The notes beneath the pieces were generated by a model. The model was not told where the DNA came from. It did not search any database and was given only the letters and a program-made list of their open reading frames with translations. A program made the position numbers and the translations under genes. A stretch of DNA of 64,000 bases from Loripinus fragilis (Eukaryota > Mollusca > Bivalvia > Lucinida > Lucinidae). This document shows positions 56,090 to 64,000 of this stretch, piece after piece. The DNA is taken from contig OZ026518.1 of the NCBI GenBank assembly GCA_964019695.1, positions 113,026,836-113,090,835 on the forward strand, in the 5' to 3' direction. Numbering within the stretch: position 1 is the first letter of the stretch; each line of letters opens with the position of its first letter.

Positions 56090-56425
56090 CTGCAGTCCAT
56101 TCGTTGGCAATCCTTTGACCCTGTTTTACATACCAGCAGCTAGGCAATGTTCAAATGTATAAGTACATGTGTAAGCACAATTTGACAAAAAATACCGTAT
56201 GGTTCAAGGTCTAGAATTATGAGCATATTTATTAATAAGGCTCATCACCATTTTGCATACTGGTGACTAGACAATGTTAAAATTTATATGTATGCAAAAT
56301 TTAATCAAAATAAACCATGCGGTTTAATAGCTCTAAGCATTTTAATAAACCTACCATGACCTGTCAGACTGATGCTTGGAAAAGCCTCGTCACCATTTTG
56401 CATACCAGGGGCCATAAAATATATT
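56090..56425. repeat. Tandem repeat of about 160 bp, three degenerate copies
   Basis: CACCATTTTGCATAC(T/C) followed by a GACAATGTTAAAATTTATAT-like word recurs near 56110, 56250 and 56390. A further copy lies at 61560-61650 (GTCACTGTTTTGCAAACTAG, ACATTGTTAAAATGTATG), in the same orientation. Confidence 0.7.
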
Positions 56426-56434
56426 GATATATAG

Positions 56435-57430
56435 GCCTTGAGCTGGCTATAGACCCCCTCCCCCAAGGGGGAATTTCGTACACTATGATTTTCTGAAACT
56501 ACCTTATATAAGACACAAAACAAAAGATGTTAGCCCTCTGAGAATGGCAGCGTTAACGTGTAACATCACGTTATATACCATATCCCCGGAAATAGCATTA
56601 AACGTCCCTTATAATGTCTCAACCATGACACGTTCGTACATATTTGCATGCTGACACAGGTTTATGAACTTTTTATAGCACGGATACGTATTTTAGTGCT
56701 AATTTTATAAAAGTCTTGAGTTATTACAGTTGTATACGTTACTCAGTGTTTCCAGCGTTATTTCAGAGTTACAGTATGGTAGTTTTTGACTACACGTGTA
56801 TTATATCTGTCACAGAATATAGCAAATTTGTAAGATGCTACTTAAAAGATTTAAAGTTCCTTATTATGGTCGCTTACACTATTTTTTAGGCCCATGTTAC
56901 GTATGTTACCCTTATAATAGCATTAAACACTCAAGCTAGTGTCTCTATCAAGCCCTGCTTACAATAAATGAAAGTTCTAACCGATCAGTCTGAAAATCTG
57001 TTTTCTAGAAAACTACATATTTTTGACAAGCAAAATGTTTAGCACATTGTACAAGGGCAATCTTATATCGATTTTTTATGTTTATTTCTGAAATAACATG
57101 TTCTCTTATCTTATCTAACCGGTTGGGCGAATTTCATTATTGCCTGCTTTGAAAAAATGCAAGGGATTGGTTAGAAATTTTGATTAGAGTATACTTATTT
57201 GCATGCTGGCAAAGGTTTATGTACTTCTTTTAACAAGGTTACCTATTTAAAGTATTCATATAATAAATGCCTTGCGCTTTTACTGTTATTTGTGTTACCA
57301 AATGATACATCAGTTATTCTGAGTATCTGTTTATCAGTTGTTGACTATACATGTATTAAGTCTGTGAGTGAATTTAGAAAAATTTATATGGCTGAAATAA
57401 ATTGAAGTTCCTTATTTATTTATGATGATT
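56435..57430 (+). repeat. Left arm of a large inverted repeat, with internal 550-bp duplication
   Basis: Minus-strand counterparts lie at about 60420-60920. Shared words include AATTTCG(T/C)ACACTAT, CTTATATAAG, GGCAGCGTTAACGTG, GTTACGTATGTTACCCTT-like and AAGTTCCTTATTATGG. Inside the arm, TATTTGCATGCTG(A/G)CA(C/A)AGGT recurs at 56640 and 57189, about 550 bp apart, each followed by a GTTGACTA(C/T)AC(G/A)TGTATTA segment. Confidence 0.78.
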
Positions 57431-58097
57431 TAAACTATTATTACAGTGTGATCTATCAACCTTCGCTGTTTGCTCACATAAATAGTAGATACATTTGTAC
57501 CAGACATTCAAATTGGAAGTTCTGAAAGACAGTCATTGTAAAACAGCGCAGTTCTGGGCAAGGTATATGTATATAATTCAGATGGTGTTGACACTGATTA
57601 GGGCTACAAGGAAAACAATTTTGAATTGCATGTCAGCTCTATCTTTATGCCTTGTTCCCAATGTTCATTGCACATGATCACACCAACTATGCACACTATG
57701 TACCTGTGTAACTGATTACAATCAAAAATGTGTCTGATACACATCGCAGATGCAAAGAAATTCTGGAACAAAATGGGTTTAGTAGATCACAATCAATGGT
57801 TCTTTGCTTGAGAAATGCTTTTGACATAACTATCAGGCAAACAATAAACCCTGTGGCAAGTCAAAGTAGGTATTATAGGTTCTAGCAGCTAGAACTACGC
57901 TTCGTACTACAAATGGAATGGTGTTTTACTCATCACATCAGAGCTCAATATGTTGAAACAACTCTTCAATGCACTGAAATGAAATATCTAAACTAGAACG
58001 AGCACTAGAAGCAGTTTCTGGCTTCACTAATCCTTTTTGTTCTATACTCAACTACAAAAGAAACCCATCAGTCATTTTTCGGGGCAATTATGGAAAT

Positions 58098-58783
58098 CAG
58101 AATTAAGAAATGAAAATATATTTATACCATATTCCGTAGCAATCAGTTTTGCATCATTTCATTTAATAATATAACAGTTTTACTTAAATCTGTTCATGCT
58201 GTTCGCCAGTGTTTAGACAAGAGGTCATTTTCAAAAATGACAAGTTTTCAATTGAGAATGAATATCTCATTCTTGTCTAAATCGGTTCACTTGAGTTAAA
58301 TTCGTTCAAAAGCAGACATGACCTCTCCTGCAGCAATAACTGCCTCATAACGAGGTTGAACCAAATGCATGTGACGCCGCACAATGTTCTTGGGAATCCA
58401 CACAATTCTTAATGGATAGCAAACTGAAGCTGTCGAAGAGTCCGAGGTTGCACTGAACGATCCCGCATGCGTCGCCAGAACTCATTCAACAACTGCTCTA
58501 GCGTATTGAGATCTGGAATTACTTAACCTACGCGGTTGGTGTAGGCTTCTGCACACACTTGATTGCCTCTTTAGAGAGGGAAGTGAACTGATTAGGACTA
58601 GAACTCGAGTGAAAACCAATTGTCTAAAACTTGTTATTTTTAGAAATAACCCCTTGTCTAAACACTGGCGTACAGCATGAATGGGTTTAAGTAAAACTGT
58701 TACATTGTTCAATAATTTGATACATAATTGATTGTTAAAGAATGTGGTATAAAATTTATTTTGATTTCTTAATTATTTTACTG
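58098..58783. mobile_element. Tc1-like element with long (about 200 bp) inverted repeats, internally deleted
   Basis: The left arm (58098-58270) and the right arm (58610-58783) are inverted copies. Outer words are AATTAAGAAATGAAAATATA and its counterpart; inner ones are TAACAGTTTTACTTAAA, CGCCAGTGTTTAGACAAG and AAAATGACAAGTTTT. Long arms of this kind are typical of IR/DR-type Tc1 elements. Between them lies the end of a transposase gene (58296-58516, minus strand). At 686 bp it is far shorter than an autonomous Tc1 (about 1.6 kb). Confidence 0.83.
58296..58516 (-). pseudogene. Tc1-type transposase C-terminal fragment
   Basis: On the minus strand PDLNTLEQLLNEFWRRMRDR, then QPRTLRQLQ, then after a frameshift IVWIPKNIVRRHMHLVQPRY and EAVIAA, ending in TAA at 58296-58298. 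This follows the Tc1 pattern DLNPIEHLWD, PQTLQQL, IP...RRL..SM..R...VI.A. PDLN matches the region around the last catalytic acid block, where family members have NPIE; here the Glu is kept (NTLE). The N-terminal DNA-binding domain and the first two catalytic Asp residues are absent. Confidence 0.82.
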
Positions 58784-59689
58784 ATATAATGTTGACATTG
58801 AGTTGACAATGCTGTTCCTTCTGGGACCTGTACCATGGTCACTGTCAACTCCTGATAGAATTTCTACCAAAACCGACAAGTCCAAACTTCTGCATGGCTT
58901 GCAATAACATATTGAACCAACATTAGATTGGCTATGTAGTGCTGCACATAACGTTGATGGTAATGCCATACTACAGAGCATAACAGCTTTTCCTGTCACC
59001 TTCAAGGATTAGACAGGACCAGTATTCAACCAGGCACTAAAGGCAAGGCATGTTTGTTTTGTCACTGATACATGTATACAATGTATAAGCAGCAGTCTAT
59101 ATAGTCTGACAAACATTCTCGCTTTGGACAACCTGGGTGTTTTGTTCAACACTGATGTATATAACAAAAGGTACTCCTTCTGAATGTCAACAACATTGGC
59201 CAGAATAAGGGGGAAGAGATCTACAGTCATACACTGTTTAATAGAGTGTGACACTACCACTGTGCCAATGTGTTAGTACCACGTAAAGGTTGTTCCTATC
59301 AAACTGATAGAGAACTACTCCCCACTAGTTCATCTACATTCTAACAGGGCAGGAAAACTAGGCACTCGTCAGTGACATGAAGCCCTAACATGTGTTATTT
59401 ATATAAATGTGAATAAGCTGCAGTTCAACATGTTTCTAAAAAAGTACCAAAGCCATACACATATACTGACTATTTCAAAAGGTATGAACATGAGCTTATT
59501 TCCACCCCGCTTTCCTGTCCTTGAGATATACATACAAAGATTGAACTATCAAGTCTTTCCAATTAAAACAAGTAAGGCTTTCTAGATATGGACAAAATGT
59601 GTGGAAAATAAATGGGTAGGAAATCGAGTACCTCTGGGTGAAGGAAAACCTAAATGTTACTCTAACAAAAGAGCCACAGAATTATATTT

Positions 59690-60150
59690 CACATTCTGTG
59701 TGATATGGGGTTACCATGTTCAAAACTTAACAGCTCAACCTTATAAAAGATAGAAACATATATTTGCAGTTTCTAAAAGGTACATAAACATTCTTCAATA
59801 CAAAATGAATTAGTTAGCACATTCATATTAAAAAATCAAACTATATTAGATTCATAAATCATTTATATAGGATTATAAAAATATGTAACATACGTAACAC
59901 TGGGGTGCATATTTGTTTTCAAAGGTCCATAGCTGTGGTGCAAAAATAGCTTACTTAGATGATATAGCCAATTTGGAAATCTTACCTTCTGGTTTGCACT
60001 TTTCAGAAGTCATGGCATTAAATTTAATTATCAAAGATATTGAAAGGCAATATATGTAATTGGCTGTTACAAGGTAATGATTTACTTACCAGAGTGCTAG
60101 CATAATGCAAAATCCTTGCAAGATGAATCTGATAGAGGATTAATAAGCTG
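59690..60150 (-). repeat. Direct-repeat copy a of the right arm
   Basis: Matches 60950-61400 in the same orientation, about 1260 bp apart. Shared words are GTG(T/C)GATATGGG, ACTATATTAGATTCAT, GCTTACTTAGA(T/A)GATATA, CAATTTGGAAATCTTAC and TGCAAAATCC(T/C)TGCAAGA. Confidence 0.75.
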
Positions 60151-60419
60151 TATTGGAAAATTCTTTAAACCCTTGGATAATATACGAAGAGCTGTAAGCT
60201 TGACAAGAAACAGCTCTATAACTTCTACCTGATGGGTTTACTTTGATCTTTTAAGTTGCTACTCACATATTGCACTGTATGTTACAAAGTTCTATGATTA
60301 ATGGCTTGAGGGTATATGGTAGTTTATGTTTTGAGTCACTTCCTCAGCAAATGAGCAAGAGTAAAAAGAAGTACATAGACCTGTGTCAACTTGCAAATAA
60401 GTACAAGCAGGTCGTGTTG

Positions 60420-60920
60420 GAGACCTTGTCTTGAACGTTAAATGGTATTTGAAGGGTAACGTATGTTACATAGGCTGTAAAATAGTGTGAAACACCATAA
60501 TAAGGAACTTCACTTTATTTGATGGAAGCCTTATAGATTTGCTATATTCACTGATGGGTGTAATACATGTAATGTCAATAACTGCCACACTGATACTTTG
60601 AAATAATATATGAAACACTAAGTAACATATACAATGGCAAAAACTCAAGACATTTGATATAATGAATGCTAAAAATATGTTATAGTGTTATAAGCAGTTC
60701 TTAAACCATTTACAGACTTCAAAAACGCGTGATTATGTCATGTTGGAGACATAATAAGGAAAATTTAATGTTATTTTGCGGGTAACGTACGTAACGTAAT
60801 GTAGCACGTTAACGCTGCCTCTCTCAGAGAGTTAACATATTTTATTATGTGGCTTATATAAGGCAGTATTAGGAAATTATAGTGTGCGAAATTCTTCCTG
60901 AGGGAAGGGGGGACTATAGC
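60420..60920 (-). repeat. Right arm of the large inverted repeat
   Basis: The reverse complement of this stretch follows 56450-56900 for several hundred bases. It starts from TATAGTCCCCCCTTCCCTCA-like sequence, then GCAGCGTTAACGTG, ACGTTACGTACGTTACCC and CTTATTATGTCTC. The two arms plus everything between span about 4.5 kb. Confidence 0.78.
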
Positions 60921-60949
60921 CAGCATAAAGCCTAGAGAATTTCAGTTGA

Positions 60950-61400
60950 CATTTTGTGCGATATGGGACTACCATGTTCAACATTTAATAACTCAATAAG
61001 TATATAAGATAGAAGCATAATGCTTGCAGTTTTGAAAAGTTAAATAAAAACTTTTTAACAAAATACCAATTAATGAACATAAACCGGTTTCATTAAAATT
61101 TATGACAAACTATATTAGATTCATTTATCATTTCAAAGGGGATTCAATGAAAAAATGTAACATTCACTTCATCGGGAGTGACAATAATTGTTTTCAACAG
61201 TCTATATATGTGGCACAGTTATAGCTTACTTAGAAGATATAACCAATTTGGAAATCTTACAATATCTTTTGCACTTTTCTGAAGTCTTAAAAAGAATGTT
61301 AATTATCAAATATTTTGTAACGTAACGTTTGTAACAGGCTGTTACAGCTTAACGCTGCCATTGTCAGAGAGCTGGCATGTTGCAAAATCCCTGCAAGACA
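60950..61400 (-). repeat. Direct-repeat copy b of the right arm
   Basis: Partner of 59690-60150. Near 61315-61350 it carries TAACGTAACGTTTGTAACA and CTTAACGCTGCC, a second remnant of the GGCAGCGTTAACG module. Confidence 0.75.
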
Positions 61401-61659
61401 TTGGGTTTCCAGAAAAATATGGTCTACAAAATTCCCTCTGTGGGGTGGAGGTAAACCATACATAACCAGTGGCCTAATATAAGTAAGCAAAATATGATGA
61501 AAAATACCACGAGTTTCAAGATTTATGAGCATTTCCATTAAGTGACCCAGGACCAGACTGACTGACGCTAGACAAAGCCTTGTCACTGTTTTGCAAACTA
61601 GTGTCTGGACATTGTTAAAATGTATGTTTGCAGCAAATTTTGATCAAAATACATATGTC

Positions 61660-62950
61660 AATTACTTTAGAAATGATTATAACTGAGTACCCTAAGGTAT
61701 TGTAGTGATATCATACATGACGTCGTAAATTAGCAATGGAATTGCGTAAAAACTCAAATGCACCATAAATATAAAAGTAATACCCCAGACAATTAATAAA
61801 CATACTATTATGAAATTCCAAGAGAGGGCAGACTCCCATGTGAATTTCACATACCATGTTAGAGTCCCTTTCATCAGAAGAACAGCCAGTTTGTAATATT
61901 TTATTATTCTAGTCATCCTTTGGTCTGCTGAATATATCAGAATGCCATTTGGTCATTTTGCTGAATTTTACGGTGTCCTGTACACACCAACCACTATTTT
62001 TGGGTGAATCCTTAAAAGTGTCACAGCTTAACCCAAAGTGCTTACTTTGAATTCATATAAACGCATAAATAATCTAGACACATAAATCAAACTAGTGCTA
62101 AACAGATTCTGTCGCATTCAAGGTTTCATGTCAGTTATAGAGGATCATAGAGATAGTCAATTGCGTGTTTATAATTTTTACATTATCACTACATAACATG
62201 CCATTCTTTACACATCCATAACTTTTATTCTTTTTGAGATGTGAATCTAAAATTTTCAGACATTACTTGTCTTTGATATTGTAACAATATGACACTAAAA
62301 CTTTACATGTCTAAGCGTTTTGAAAATACCATAATGGGTTAGAGAATAGGGACATTTTTATGGGTAAGTGTGCATTTCCATGCCTAGTTCTTTACCTTTA
62401 TGATTATCGAATCAAAATTTGCTGTAAATTGTCACCACTTTATCTTTTTTTTTATAAATAAACCAAGAAAATATTCATGACTGGAAGGCTTCCTTCGTTT
62501 TCTAGGAAACTATTGAGGCTATGCTTAACTTATGTCTGACTGCATAGCTAGGCAACGACGAGGAGAACTAATTAAAATGAGACAGTAATTGAAGAAATCA
62601 TGTCCTCCAAATGTTCGACTAGTCTAATTGTATTCCTTATCATATCTCTGTGATCTGTGAGCTGGCTTTGACATTAAGTCTAGGTGTGCACATTCAATAA
62701 TAAACTTAAATTGTGCGCGTCCACGAAAATTGTTGGTGTATGGCCTGGCTACCAAGTAAGTCATTATACTCCAAAGAGTATCATCAGGTACCTAGAAGGT
62801 ATCCCTGACATACCCTCGACGTCACATAAACCGGCCAATATATGGTATCTTAAGAGATGTTCTTTCCTTTCACACATCGACCCCCGCAGTTGGCGTCCTA
62901 TGATTGCCGCGTAGTACTGCTAGACGTATAGAAAAAGCCACACGCCCATC
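61660..62950. other. Unassigned AT-rich stretch
   Basis: No gene or repeat recognised on either strand. Confidence 0.45.
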
Positions 62951-62951
62951 A

Positions 62952-63175
62952 TGGAAAATAGTAAGTGAGTATGATCAGGAAATACCACAATCACAAACTG
63001 CAGACAACCCCATGGCACCGCGAGGAAGAGCCGCTCAACCATCAGAGCAACCAGCTCTCTCTTCACCATCAAGATGATTGCAATATAAGATCAACAAAAC
63101 ATAGAGCAATTACAGACTCCCACAATGGGAGTAACAATAAACAAAAAGTCAACAACAACAGAACCATTAAAAGGC
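62952..63175 (-). mobile_element. Retroelement subfamily fragment, same as 48565-48895
   Basis: GTAAGTGAGTATGATCAGGA, CACAAACTGCAGACAACCCC, AAGAGCCGCTCAACCATC and CAGACTCCCACAATGGGAGT match the insertion at 48565-48895 in the same orientation. The copy is slightly shorter, with an internal deletion. Confidence 0.78.
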
Positions 63176-63639
63176 TAAAAGTAACAGGCAAATATTTTAC
63201 AATACGAACACATGGATATAGTCATGAAGCACGCCCTGTCTTGTATTGACCCCGTGCACAAGTGAATTGGATGCACTCAACATTTTCGCTCCTGCGCTCA
63301 AAAGTTCATTAGGTACACAATGTACCCAATTCATCAATAGGCACGTTCAGAACGACTTGCGCATGCGCGCAAACCACCTTAGGCCTGACTACCGCCAAAT
63401 TGATAAATACAGGTATTCATGACTTCACTAACCATACATAAATCCTTTTGACTAAAATTATATTCAAAATATGCCGCATCTTAACAACTGATTCAATTTG
63501 CAGACAGTTTGCATTCTGATCAGTCCAACAATATCTCTTGACAAATGATCTATCTATAATACGAACAACACTATCTTCTAACTTGCAATTTTAACTGTAC
63601 TTGCTAGAACAGTATTGTTTTGCTTTGCATCCCAGGAAA

Positions 63640-63815
63640 CATTTTTCAGACAGGTGGAGATGGAGCCACCTCTACCTAGGTATTACCAGTACTTTTAGGT
63701 AGTAAATGTGTCTTGCTTATGGCACAGCATGGCGCTCTGAGTGATGATTGAACCAAGGACCTCTGGCTCCAGAGTTTAAGAGTCTACCACAAGGGCATCA
63801 CGCTACTCTAGGAAA
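63640..63815 (-). mobile_element. tRNA-derived SINE-like repeat
   Basis: On the minus strand TGCCCTTGTGGTAGACTCTT resembles box A and GGTTCAATC (63746-63754) box B. The body CCAGTACTTTTAGGTAGTAA and GTGTCTTGCTTA on the plus strand matches the SINEs at 19185 and 20225. Target duplication not identified. Confidence 0.65.
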
Positions 63816-63915
63816 CTAAAGAGTATTCACAATGTAGTGTGTTAAGAGCAAGAACATGAAAATACTGTTTATTTGAAAGGCCCAGATTTTCTTACAAAAA
63901 GTGGGATATGGATAG

Positions 63916-64000
63916 ACCGAAAGGCATATAAAGAGACGCGCACAAAGGCATAGCAAACGCAAGACAGAAAAAAACATAGAAGATCCACAAAAGAAGTACC
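63916..64000 (-). mobile_element. Penelope-like retroelement copy 4, cut by window end
   Basis: GACGCGCACAAAGGCATAGC through AAGATCCACAAAAGAAGTAC matches the 3' non-coding region of copies 2 and 3. The terminal 3' module is missing at its left edge. The right side runs out of the window. Confidence 0.8.

Overview
This is eukaryotic, AT-rich, repeat-dominated DNA from an animal, most probably a marine bivalve mollusc. The reasons are the dispersed repeat families present: modular elements with internal 150-170 bp tandem repeats and AGCTCACCTGAG-type terminal hairpins, tRNA-derived SINEs with (AATC)n-like tails, and jockey/L2-like and Penelope-like reverse transcriptase remnants of the kind common in bivalve genomes. 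The lineage call is an inference; no species can be named from the sequence alone.

Only one host gene can be supported. It is a four-exon, plus-strand gene (coding exons 31558-31723, 32437-32647, 34857-35051, 54508-54745) whose phases and GT/AG splice sites join into a 269-residue protein. The protein is a SAM-dependent methyltransferase of the NNMT/PNMT/TEMT (INMT) small-molecule family. Its third intron is about 19.5 kb and is packed with nested transposons.

Layout. 1-2167: non-coding, with copies of a dispersed family. 2168-12375: a roughly 10 kb satellite of 41-bp units, interrupted by three insertions and holding a diverged subfamily block (10965-11990). 12376-18530: AT-rich DNA, a 12-copy array of about 110-bp units with a conserved stem-loop, a cluster of TAATGGCCATTA-like palindromes, and a modular element with three 170-bp repeats. 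18740-24800: SINEs, MITEs, a 502-bp foldback element, a nine-copy 150-bp array and a six-copy 66-bp minisatellite. 27480-30034: a decayed non-LTR retrotransposon. 31558-54745: the methyltransferase gene. Its introns carry a 141-bp MITE, a 1.3-kb hAT-type element with a perfect 8-bp target duplication, a 1.1-kb polypyrimidine block, a 5.0-kb TIR element flanked by TTA that contains a mariner-like element, a split tandem array, and three related retroelement copies. The longest of these sits inside a TA-flanked TIR element and is itself interrupted by a MITE. 55380-64000: modular repeats, large inverted repeat arms around a Tc1-like remnant, and fragments of the same retroelement family at the window end.

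The genes do not form a pathway; the window is one methyltransferase locus embedded in layered mobile DNA. No RNA genes, CRISPR arrays or prokaryotic features were seen.
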